A model generated the notes under the pieces. The model saw nothing but the letters and a program-made list of their open reading frames with translations. It was not told where the DNA came from and ran no database searches. Both the position numbers and the translations under genes were made by a program. Source: IDS-8 sp040902105 (GTDB lineage: Bacteria > Pseudomonadota > Gammaproteobacteria > Steroidobacterales > Woeseiaceae). From it: a stretch of 64,000 bases of DNA. The stretch spans positions 1 to 64,000 of the forward strand of contig JBBDXW010000025.1 in the NCBI GenBank assembly GCA_040902105.1, written 5' to 3'. Shown here piece by piece: positions 37,205 through 44,732 of this stretch; position 1 is the stretch's first letter; every line of letters begins with the position of its first letter.

Positions 37205-37283
37205 ACAAAGGCAAACCCGACGAAAGTCGGGGACGCAAAGCCACCGGTCTACGGGACACATGTCCTACGACAGCGGGGTTGCC
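37205..37283 (+). ncRNA. Cyclic-di-GMP-I (GEMM-I) riboswitch
   Basis: GGCAAACC, stem CCGAC-GAAA-GTCGG, GGGACGCAAAGCCACCGG, a second helix (TCTACGGGACACATGTCCTA) and CAGCGGGGTTGCC fit the GEMM-I consensus; the Vc2 G20 equivalent is G. It ends 153 nt before the ATG of the lipoprotein at 37437. The tetraloop-receptor region is CTACG/CTACG rather than the usual CTAAG/TATGG, so it may dock differently. Confidence 0.93.
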
Positions 37284-37436
37284 AGGAGACAGAACACGCA
37301 CCTCAGTGCGAACGTTCTCAAGCCGGTTCACGGCGATCTTCGCAACCTCCAGACGTTTTCCGTCGACCATGCCTCGAGGCTAGAGTACCAGCGTTCCCGG
37401 AATCGGGTTTGCCTGCCGACAAGGAGTTGTGCAGGA

Positions 37437-38072
37437 ATGACGAACCATCGATCCGTTGCGCGACATGCGCTCATCCTTACACTGGCGATGACTCTGACGT
37501 CTTGTCTCTCGGACTCGGACGAGTCCGCCACCGACGTCAGCTTGGCCATTACAAGCCCCATCAGTACGTCCGAAATGGATACCACGGACCCCACCGTTTC
37601 CCTCGCGGGAACAGCGAGCAGCGACGCGGGCATTTACGAGGTGTCGTGGTCCAACGATCGTGGCGGTGAGGGGGTCGCTGACGGTACGGACTCGTGGCAA
37701 ACGAACGGCGTAGCGCTCGTACTGGGCGAGAACAAAATTACGGTTACCGCAGAGGACGTTGCCGGAGAGACGACCAGCCAGAGCCTCATAATCCACCGGG
37801 AGTCCGGAGAGAATGGGTCCGTAACCCTGGCGTGGAACGCACCGACTGCGCGCATCGACGGCTCGCCTTTGACGAATCTCGCCGGCTACAAGATCTATTA
37901 CGGCCGCATGTCAGGCGTCTACGATTATGAGGTCGAAATAGACAATCCCGGCGTCTCGAATTACGTGGTCGAGGATCTCGTGTCGGGCGATTGGTACTTT
38001 GCACTCGCTGCCTACGATGCGAATGGCCTGGAGAGCGAACATTCGAATGAGGTGGCTCAAAATATCATTTGA
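37437..38072 (+). CDS. Ig/FN3-domain lipoprotein under a GEMM riboswitch
   Basis: A 211-residue lipoprotein. The lipobox LTSC places Cys23 at the mature N terminus. A bacterial Ig-like domain (about residues 35-120, with WSNDRGGEGVADGTDSW) is followed by a fibronectin type III-like domain (GSVTLAWNAP, KIYYGRMSG, VEIDNPGVSNYVV, WYFALAAYD). The frame is open back through the riboswitch, but ATG 37437 with AAGGAG 10 nt upstream starts the signal peptide. Three relatives exist in this window (38815, 60969, 61990). Probably a matrix or adhesion protein controlled by c-di-GMP. Confidence 0.8.
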   Translation: MTNHRSVARHALILTLAMTLTSCLSDSDESATDVSLAITSPISTSEMDTTDPTVSLAGTASSDAGIYEVSWSNDRGGEGVADGTDSWQTNGVALVLGENKITVTAEDVAGETTSQSLIIHRESGENGSVTLAWNAPTARIDGSPLTNLAGYKIYYGRMSGVYDYEVEIDNPGVSNYVVEDLVSGDWYFALAAYDANGLESEHSNEVAQNII

Positions 38073-38484
38073 GGCACCGCTTCAGACAGACCGGCCGCGG
38101 CTTCAGAGCAGCAAGTGCGGCCCACCCGGCAATATCAACCAGCGGCCCGAGTTTGCCGACAAAAAAACAATCGGGAAACAAGTTTTGCCCTGTCGCAAGT
38201 TGGCGACAGCTGGAAAGACGTCTATTTTCAGTCGTTTATGTCCAATTTCTTCTCTGGCAAGGTCGTTTGTGTCTGCCGAGGCAAACAGTCGCGCCAATCA
38301 AGCGGGCCCTCCGCACGCCGCGAGTCATCCTAACTCATTGTTATATCTGAATAAAGTGTTCTCTGGCACGTAATTTGCTCCCTACCAGCGCGTCGCCGAT
38401 GGCACAGGGTAGTGTCGAACGCAATCGACATGGAATTCGGGCGATGGAGAACGGACACGGGTGACCAGCCGTTTGTACCAGGCC

Positions 38485-38503
38485 TGTGTCGACCGTGGAC
38501 ACA
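38485..38503. promoter_or_regulatory. Palindrome upstream of the GEMM-3 leader
   Basis: TGTGTC-N7-GACACA is a perfect 6-bp inverted repeat about 80 bp before the riboswitch. Its half-site GTGTC also occurs in the 20-bp palindromes at 57134, 60787 and 61805, though with different spacing. Confidence 0.3.
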
Positions 38504-38585
38504 AAATCAATTCGCTCAGGGGATCCATGTGAAATCACGAAGCTACATTTACCAGTACTAGCGGCGCAGACGCACAGTCTGCTTA

Positions 38586-38661
38586 TAGGCAAACCCACCG
38601 AAAGGCGGGGACGCAAAACTTCCGGTCTACGAGACGCAGGTCTTATGACAGCGGGGTTGCC
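38586..38661 (+). ncRNA. Cyclic-di-GMP-I (GEMM-I) riboswitch, slightly divergent
   Basis: GGCAAACC, a GAAA-capped stem (CCACC/GGCGG with one A-C mismatch), GGGACGCAAAACTTCCGG, a second helix with CTACG and TTATGA, and CAGCGGGGTTGCC. GCAAAG-CC of the consensus reads GCAAAA-CT. It lies exactly 153 nt before the lipoprotein ATG, the same distance as the copy at 37205, so riboswitch and gene were duplicated together. Confidence 0.88.
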
Positions 38662-38814
38662 GCCCAACGGATGCAAATGTAACGACGACGCAAAATTAAT
38701 CGTCACTCGTATTCGAAGCAACTCCATTGCTCATTTATGGCGTGGTTCATCCCACAAGAGATTTCTGCGTCCTCGATTTCCGGGCCAGTTCATGTACCTG
38801 GAGTTATCGCGGGA

Positions 38815-39507
38815 ATGAAGTATTACACTGTTACGCACTACGTCCTCATCACGATTTGCACACTGATTTTGAGTGCCTGTAGTGGCTCAGGATCCGGACC
38901 GCAGGTCGAAACGAACAACGTCGCCGCAGCTGACGATTCAACCGGCACCGCCGACGGCTCGCCGGGAACAATAAGCATTTCGCTTACCAGCCCTGCCAGC
39001 GGCGAGAATATGGAGACTCCGGACGAATCGGTCATTCTGGAAGGCACGGCGGAAAGCAGTTACGAGATCGTGTCAGTCTCATGGGCAAACGACCGGGGCG
39101 GTGAGGGCGAAACAAGCGGCACCGACTCCTGGAAAACCGGCGGTATCCCCCTGGAAATGGGCGATAATTCGATAACTATCACCGCTGAAGACAGTGCCGG
39201 TACCACGGCGACGCGCACGGTTGTGGTCAATCGGGAATCCGGCGACGCCGGATCGGTCACGTTGGCCTGGAAAGCCCCTTCCAACCGTGCCGACGGATCT
39301 CCCCTGACCGATCTGGCGGGCTACAGGATACAGTATGGCCGCCTGTCGGAAACATACGATTACGAGATAGAAATCGACAACCCGACTGTGGATTCCTATG
39401 TCGTCGACGGCCTGGATTCGGGGACATGGTACTTTGCCGCTACCGCCTACGACAGCGGTGGAATCGAGAGTGTCTTCACCGATGAAGTCAGTACGGACGT
39501 TCCGTAG
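38815..39507 (+). CDS. Ig/FN3-domain lipoprotein under a GEMM riboswitch (paralog)
   Basis: A 230-residue lipoprotein with lipobox LSAC (Cys22) and a Ser/Gly/Asp-rich linker. The Ig-like domain holds WANDRGGEGETSGTDSW and GDNSITITAEDSAG; the FN3-like domain holds GSVTLAWKAPSNRADGSPLT, IQYGRLSETYDYEIEIDNP and GTWYFAATAYD. It is a full-length paralog of the 37437 protein. ATG at 38815 is chosen over upstream in-frame codons since it begins the signal peptide. Expected in the outer membrane facing the matrix. Confidence 0.8.
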   Translation: MKYYTVTHYVLITICTLILSACSGSGSGPQVETNNVAAADDSTGTADGSPGTISISLTSPASGENMETPDESVILEGTAESSYEIVSVSWANDRGGEGETSGTDSWKTGGIPLEMGDNSITITAEDSAGTTATRTVVVNRESGDAGSVTLAWKAPSNRADGSPLTDLAGYRIQYGRLSETYDYEIEIDNPTVDSYVVDGLDSGTWYFAATAYDSGGIESVFTDEVSTDVP

Positions 39508-39543
39508 TCCGCAGCTCGTGAGGCCAGCGACAGCAACGACCGG

Positions 39544-40764
39544 TTAAGCGGGTTGCAGGGGTCCCTGTGCGGCATGTTTGAATTTACCGAAAGCGTTCTG
39601 CCTGCGGACTGCCCTGACGAACCGTCTTACCCTGTAGAACCAGTACATGTATCTCGATCGAAAGACGATCAATCTGTTGTTGTAGCGCGTCTCGTTGGAA
39701 AACCGCATTTTGAATGCCTCGCATCCGACCGTGAAGTCGAATTCCTCAAGACCGCGTGCAATGGCATCGTCCAGCAGATATTTGATCAGCACCTCGCCCG
39801 GCGATTTATCTGCAAACTCCACATTGAATGTCGGCTTGTACCAGATGAAACGCTTCCGATATTCGAACCCGAAATGAAACGCAAGGGGTTCTCCGTCGAA
39901 TAACATGACGTCAAACTTCAGCCAGCCCTGCGGAAACAGCGACACAACCAGGTTGCTGAAAAAATAACACTGGGCCGGGTCAAGAAACTGGCTCGCTGTG
40001 CCCGCCAGTTCCCGCCTCGATCGGTGCTGGTCAAAGAATTTTTCCAGGTAAAGGAAGATCTCCGCCTCGCTCTTGCACCTGTGGAAACGAAGGTTTCCCG
40101 CTTTCGTGAAATAATTGCAGCGGCGCCGCAGGCTGGATTTGTTCGCGGTTTTTTTGTCTTCCTGGACGTCCCCGAGAACACGACACGGCGCGGGCTGGTC
40201 GATTTCGACGATGAATCTCGATTGCCGCTTCTGGAAAAATCGGCGCATCACCGACTGATTCCTGGAATGCTCCTGCATGTTCGTCAAGTGCAGGCAGTCG
40301 GCGTGCGATGGACTGTCGCAGAGTTCACGCAAGAGGACTTCCAACGCTCCCGGAAATTCCGCATCGATCAGAAAATCGCAATAGTCCGAGGCGTTGTTCG
40401 CGCTTCCGATAAAACGGATCTCCTTACGTGCCGGTTTGACCCGGCAGTGCGCCGTCGTGACCATCATCGGCGCGATACCGACCAGGTGCGAACCGGAATA
40501 GCAGAGGATCAAAAGGAGCTTGTCGGTACCGCCAAACGCTTTCCACCAGCTCTGGTGCCACTGGTAGGTCTGAAAGACGCTCGAATCGGCACACCTCTCG
40601 AGAAGGGAAGCCCACTCCCCCTGCAAGGCCGGAAACTCTTCCCAGGTCCTTATTCGGACGGTACGTAAGGGGTGACGAGGAGGTGATTGCGGCTGAGGCT
40701 GACGCCGGTCAGGGATCGGAACATCGGTAGCTGCGCGTGAAACCAACTTCGTGCGATTATGCAT
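39544..40764 (-). CDS. CelD/BcsL-like GNAT acyltransferase (FemAB-related)
   Basis: A 406-residue protein of the GNAT superfamily branch seen in EPS clusters (Acetyltransf_6). Residues about 40-110 contain WASLLERCADSSVFQTYQWH, the entry motif of CelD-like proteins. The C-terminal acyltransferase half has MLFDGEPLAFHFGFEYRKR, SPGEVLIKYLLDDAIARG and EEFDFTVGCEAFKMRF. It probably adds an acyl or aminoacyl group to the polymer or a lipid-linked intermediate. AGGGAAG lies 10 nt upstream of the ATG. Alone on the minus strand. Confidence 0.75.
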   Translation of the reverse strand: MHNRTKLVSRAATDVPIPDRRQPQPQSPPRHPLRTVRIRTWEEFPALQGEWASLLERCADSSVFQTYQWHQSWWKAFGGTDKLLLILCYSGSHLVGIAPMMVTTAHCRVKPARKEIRFIGSANNASDYCDFLIDAEFPGALEVLLRELCDSPSHADCLHLTNMQEHSRNQSVMRRFFQKRQSRFIVEIDQPAPCRVLGDVQEDKKTANKSSLRRRCNYFTKAGNLRFHRCKSEAEIFLYLEKFFDQHRSRRELAGTASQFLDPAQCYFFSNLVVSLFPQGWLKFDVMLFDGEPLAFHFGFEYRKRFIWYKPTFNVEFADKSPGEVLIKYLLDDAIARGLEEFDFTVGCEAFKMRFSNETRYNNRLIVFRSRYMYWFYRVRRFVRAVRRQNAFGKFKHAAQGPLQPA

Positions 40765-41093
40765 ACAACAGTAACTTCCCTGATTGCTGTTGGTGGAATT
40801 CTCTCAGGATGGCGCACGACTATGCGACCGAGCGCGTCGCAAGTTTTTTTGTGACGCAGGTCACACTTTTCCTGCGGTATCGCCCACGCCGGCTGCACTG
40901 CGATCGCCGGCTATCGCGGCCTCCAAAAGGCGGCAATAGAAACGCCGGGATCGCCCGCCGGCAATCAGAATGACCGCGACCGCCTTGGCCCTCCGCTCTG
41001 TGACGGCTCGCATGGCACGCGAATTCGCAATTTCCGACAATTGCGAGATCGGAAATTCCAGAAATTGCGGATTCACCGCACAGGGAACGTGTC
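40765..41093. other. Divergent intergenic region with alternative hairpins
   Basis: About 330 bases. The right end (41026-41069) holds overlapping inverted repeats able to form mutually exclusive hairpins just before the pyruvyltransferase gene. The rest shows no clear feature. Confidence 0.55.
41026..41069 (+). promoter_or_regulatory. Mutually exclusive hairpins in the pyruvyltransferase leader
   Basis: The segment CGCAATTTCCGA (41026-41037) can pair with AATTGCG (41039-41045), with TCGGAAATT (41049-41057, 9 bp perfect) or with GAAATTGCG (41061-41069, 9 bp perfect). Only one pairing can form at a time. The array ends 25 bp before the likely start codon. Confidence 0.5.
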
Positions 41094-42311
41094 ATTGCCA
41101 CGAAGGTCCTCATCCTGGCCGGGGACACCGATGGAAACCTCGGCGACCTCGCAATCGTTACCGCGACCTGCGAGCGTCTGCGAAGCATCGATCCGGCAAT
41201 CCGGATTTCCTTGCTGACCTCATGCCCGGAACGAGACAGCCAACGTCTCGGCATCATTCCTCTGAAGCGCGGCTGGCGCGGCCTCGGCAGTCTCGCCCGA
41301 GCCGCGCACCAGGCCGATCTCGTCATCTGCGGCGGCGGCGGCCTGTTCCAGGACGATGACAGCCTGCTGAAGATGCCCTATTGGGCGGTGCGGCTGGCAT
41401 TCCTACGGCTGCTTGCAAAGCGTATCGCCGGCTTCTCCATCGGCGCGGGCCCGCTTCGGCATCCCGTCAGTCGCCTTTTCGGCAGGCTCGCACTGCAAAC
41501 CCTGGAGCCGATCTCGGTGCGGGATCCGCTGGCCCTCGCCGTCCTGCAGCCGTTAACGCAAAAGACGGTTGAAGTGGTGCCGGACCCTGCGTTCCTGCTG
41601 CAGCCCGCGGGCCAGAGCGCGGCCAGACAGCTGCTGCTGGAGGCCGGCGTGCCCTCGGACAAACGACTGGTCGGGGTTTCGGTGCGCCGCTGGTTCCATA
41701 CGAATTCGAACTTCATTCCGCACAAGCACGTAACCAGGCTCGGGCTGCATCGTAACCGCGGCAAGCCGATGATGTCGGCGTTCACGAAGTACATTGCAAC
41801 GGCACTGGACGACGTCGCTGATCATCTCGACGCACACATCGTCTTCATGCCGACCTACAACGTGCAGCACGAAAACGATGCGTCAGTGTGCGAGGCAATC
41901 GCAGAAAGAATGCGGTCCGACAGCTTTTCCATGCTGAGCGTCGACGATCCGAAACTGTACAAGGCAATCACGGGGCTGCTCTCGGTCATGCTGTGCGGCC
42001 GAATGCATCCGGCGATTCTGGCCGCCGGACAGGGCACCCCCATCGTGGGCCTGGCGTACAACCAGAAGTCCTTCGGCATGTTTTCGCTGCTCGGACAGGG
42101 AGCGCGCTGCATATCCATGGCGGATCTCGTCCGTCACGAAGAAACCGCGCGTCTTGTCGCCATGCTGCGTGAAGCGATCCACCAGCCGGCTCGATTCAAG
42201 CCGGATACCTCGGCCCTCGAGCACCAGACGGAAAAATTCATCGAGAAACTGGTCGCACGATCGAGCGGTGTTCCGGCGACCGATGCACAACCGCAATCGC
42301 AGCACAACTGA
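41094..42311 (+). CDS. Polysaccharide pyruvyltransferase family protein, non-canonical start
   Basis: About 405 residues of the PS_pyruv_trans family (CsaB/WcaK), which puts ketal-linked pyruvate on polymer sugars. KVLILAGDTDGNLGDLAI starts the N-terminal domain, followed by CGGGGLFQDDDSL, GFSIGAGPL, VRDPLA and CGRMHPAILA. The conserved N terminus needs a start near 41100, but the frame has no ATG, GTG or TTG between the stop at 41001 and 41211. ATT at 41094, 6 nt after AGGGAA, fits best; ACG at 41100 replaces the expected ATG. First gene of the run to 46172. Confidence 0.78.
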   Translation: MATKVLILAGDTDGNLGDLAIVTATCERLRSIDPAIRISLLTSCPERDSQRLGIIPLKRGWRGLGSLARAAHQADLVICGGGGLFQDDDSLLKMPYWAVRLAFLRLLAKRIAGFSIGAGPLRHPVSRLFGRLALQTLEPISVRDPLALAVLQPLTQKTVEVVPDPAFLLQPAGQSAARQLLLEAGVPSDKRLVGVSVRRWFHTNSNFIPHKHVTRLGLHRNRGKPMMSAFTKYIATALDDVADHLDAHIVFMPTYNVQHENDASVCEAIAERMRSDSFSMLSVDDPKLYKAITGLLSVMLCGRMHPAILAAGQGTPIVGLAYNQKSFGMFSLLGQGARCISMADLVRHEETARLVAMLREAIHQPARFKPDTSALEHQTEKFIEKLVARSSGVPATDAQPQSQHN

Positions 42312-42323
42312 CGAGCGTTCAAT

Positions 42324-43538
42324 GTGGCAATGCCAGGCATTTCACAAATCCGTTCGGAGCTGAACCGCACGCAGCGTCGCAAACTGCGGCGGCTGCTGAT
42401 CGACGCATGGCGGAACGTCCCGCTGTACCGGACGCTTTACGCGCGCCTCGGATTATCCGAACGCGAACTGGCGGACCCCCAGGTATTGCGCAGTTTGCCG
42501 ATCATTAGCAAAGCGGACCTTCTTGCCACGCCGCTGGATCAGCGCATCAACCGCCGCTTCGACTTATCGAACCTTACAAAAGAGACGACGACGGGCTCAA
42601 CCGGCCAGGCATTTTCGCTCTACATCGATGCTCACTACCGACGACACAGGAACCTCCGTTTCCTTCGCGGGCTGCTGTCGGCGGGCTATCGGCCCTGGCA
42701 TCGGCTGCTGTTGCTGACTGACCGCCATGCCGGCTCGAGCCGCCGACAAAACTGGCACTACCAGTCCGTCGAGGATTCGACCGAACACATTCTGGACACT
42801 TACATCCGGGTCCGTCCGCAGGTTCTGTACGGATTCACGACACCGCTGCGACTCCTCGCGGAACGGCTTCGTCAAAGGCCGCAGACGGTCCCCGCGCCGC
42901 GCCTCGTCGTGGCAACGGCGGAAATGCTGGATTCAGCGACTCGCCGCACGCTTCAGGCCGTTTTTGGCTGCCCCGTTATCGACTTCTACGGAATGACGGA
43001 AATGGGACTTGTAGCGTGGCAACGCCCCGGCGCTGACGGCTACATTACGCCGCGCAGCGCCGTCCTGACGGAGCTCATACCCGACGACTCGTGCCACGGT
43101 CGCTACAGGATGTTAATGACTAACCTGGACTTACGAGCCTCCCCGATTATCCGGTTCGATTCCGGCGACCTGGCATTTGCCCGCAGCGCCGGCGGCGAAC
43201 CGGTTATCACGGCATTCGAGGGCCGCCGCATCGACACGCTCGTGTGCCGCGACGGAACGGAACTCTCTCCGTACAGAATTACGGACGCGTTGCGCGACAT
43301 TCCCGGCGTAAGCCGCTTCAAAGTCACGCAGCGCGACCTGACCAGCCTCGACGTCGATCTCGAGGTCGATTCCGCCTCGGTGGATCACTCACGCGATCGG
43401 ACCATCGCGCGCATCAGGGAAATTTTCGAGAAACTGCTCGGCCGCGGGCTCGAACTGAAATTCGCCTTCACCGACAAGTTGATTCCGGACGGGACGCGGA
43501 AATTCAGGCCCGTGGAATCCCGGGTGCTGCGGCCGTGA
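42324..43538 (+). CDS. CapK/PaaK-like adenylate-forming ligase
   Basis: A 404-residue member of the phenylacetate-CoA-ligase-like (CapK) branch of the ANL superfamily, common in exosortase-A EPS clusters. TTTGSTGQAF is the P-loop-like ATP motif, FYGMTEMG the aromatic/Glu adenylate motif, and RFDSGDLAF the DxGD motif. It probably activates a carboxylic acid for transfer by a neighbouring acyltransferase. GTG at 42324 and ATG at 42330 are both possible; neither has a strong ribosome-binding site. Its stop overlaps the next start as GTGA. Confidence 0.82.
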   Translation: MAMPGISQIRSELNRTQRRKLRRLLIDAWRNVPLYRTLYARLGLSERELADPQVLRSLPIISKADLLATPLDQRINRRFDLSNLTKETTTGSTGQAFSLYIDAHYRRHRNLRFLRGLLSAGYRPWHRLLLLTDRHAGSSRRQNWHYQSVEDSTEHILDTYIRVRPQVLYGFTTPLRLLAERLRQRPQTVPAPRLVVATAEMLDSATRRTLQAVFGCPVIDFYGMTEMGLVAWQRPGADGYITPRSAVLTELIPDDSCHGRYRMLMTNLDLRASPIIRFDSGDLAFARSAGGEPVITAFEGRRIDTLVCRDGTELSPYRITDALRDIPGVSRFKVTQRDLTSLDVDLEVDSASVDHSRDRTIARIREIFEKLLGRGLELKFAFTDKLIPDGTRKFRPVESRVLRP

Positions 43539-44698
43539 AAATCCTTTGCATGAGCTACGAGTATCCGCCGATCGGCGGCGGCGGTGGTAACGTTGCGCAT
43601 CCGCTCGCCGCAACGCTGGTGTCGCGCGGGCACTCGGTCGACGTGGTAACGTCCGGCATGCGCGGACTGCCCCGGACGGAGACCGTCGACGGCGTCAACG
43701 TGCACCGTGTCCGCTGCCTGAGAGCGCATCGACACTACACGACCACAGCCGAATTGATGACCTGGATCTGGCCGGCCTACCGCAAAGCTCTGGAGCTCAC
43801 AACGGCGCATCATTTCGATCTCAATCACACGCACTTTGCGTTGCCGAGCGGCCTCGCCTCTTACCTGCTGTACAAGAAGACGGGGCTACCCTACATAACG
43901 ACCATTCACGGCTCCGACGTTCCCGGATACAACCCCGATCGGTTTCGCATCGCCCACAACCTCGTGCGTCCGGTTTGGCGAAAAATCATCAGGAACAGCG
44001 CCAAGGTGGTGTCTGCGTCGCGCTTCCTCAAGGATCTGGCCCGGTTGCACATCGACGTTCCGGTGGAGGTCGTGCGAAACGGCTACGCCGCAAAGTTCAC
44101 CGACAACACCTTCGGCGGGAAAAAGAATCGCATACTCGTGGTAACCCGCATGTTCCCGCGTAAAGGCGTGCAGCACTTTATCGAAGCGCTCGCGAGCCTG
44201 GAGCACGACTGGGAAGTCGTCATCGCGGGCGATGGCCCCTACCTGCCGCAGCTGAAAGCCCGGGTCAAACGCATGGGCGTCAACGTCAGGTTCGTGGGAT
44301 TTGTGCAGGGTGACACATTGGCCGAGTTGTACGCGACCTCGAAAATCTTCGTATTCCCGTCGCTGCAGGAGAATTTTCCAACGGTGTTGCTGGAAGCGAT
44401 GGAAGCCGGGTGCGCGATCATTACAACGAACTCGGACGGCTGCGCGGAAGTGGTCGGCGACGCCGGGATTGCAACGGTGCCCGGCCGAGTCGATCAGATA
44501 CGCAATGCGCTGGTTCTGCTGATGACCGACGAAGAAAGGATCACGATGCTGAGCGCGCGGGCGAAGGAGCGAATCAAACGATTTCGCTTGCCGCGTATCG
44601 CGTCACAATACGAGAAAGTGATGCAGCACGCGCTGTCCGCACACGCCGGAATGACTCTTGAAGGATCTGCGACGGTCGGCGCAGGCGATCGAAAATAA
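43535..44698 (+). CDS. Family 4 glycosyltransferase
   Basis: A 387-residue GT4 enzyme. KILCMSYEYPPIGGGGGNV starts the protein with the glycine-rich loop of Pfam Glyco_transf_4. The donor domain has ILVVTRMFPRKGVQHFI, FPSLQENFPTVLLEAMEAG (E-x7-E) and NSDGCAEVV. GTG at 43535 overlaps the stop of the ligase gene (GTGA), so translation is coupled; the open frame back to 43244 is rejected. The PLP decarboxylase gene follows. Confidence 0.85.
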   Translation: MKILCMSYEYPPIGGGGGNVAHPLAATLVSRGHSVDVVTSGMRGLPRTETVDGVNVHRVRCLRAHRHYTTTAELMTWIWPAYRKALELTTAHHFDLNHTHFALPSGLASYLLYKKTGLPYITTIHGSDVPGYNPDRFRIAHNLVRPVWRKIIRNSAKVVSASRFLKDLARLHIDVPVEVVRNGYAAKFTDNTFGGKKNRILVVTRMFPRKGVQHFIEALASLEHDWEVVIAGDGPYLPQLKARVKRMGVNVRFVGFVQGDTLAELYATSKIFVFPSLQENFPTVLLEAMEAGCAIITTNSDGCAEVVGDAGIATVPGRVDQIRNALVLLMTDEERITMLSARAKERIKRFRLPRIASQYEKVMQHALSAHAGMTLEGSATVGAGDRK

Positions 44699-44732
44699 AC
44701 TCCGCTCGCAACGGTCACTTCCCGGTCCGCAA

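Larger units (their letters stand above)
36993..37436. other. Intergenic region with direct repeat, palindrome, promoter and riboswitch
   Basis: A 14-bp imperfect direct repeat (TTTGAAAC[TC]GTGAT at 37084 and 37122), the palindrome GATTCTC-N10-GAGAATC at 37138-37161, a promoter candidate at 37165-37194 and a GEMM riboswitch at 37205-37283 follow one another. The last 153 bases are leader of the lipoprotein gene. Confidence 0.65.
38073..38814. other. Intergenic region with palindrome and riboswitch
   Basis: About 740 bases. The first 400 show nothing recognisable. TGTGTC-N7-GACACA (38485-38503) and a GEMM riboswitch (38586-38661) precede the second lipoprotein. Reading frames crossing the region are spurious. 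Confidence 0.6.

Noticed and set aside
37260..37436. Upstream extension of the 37437 lipoprotein
   Set aside because: It would start inside the riboswitch and place 59 residues before a clear lipoprotein signal peptide.
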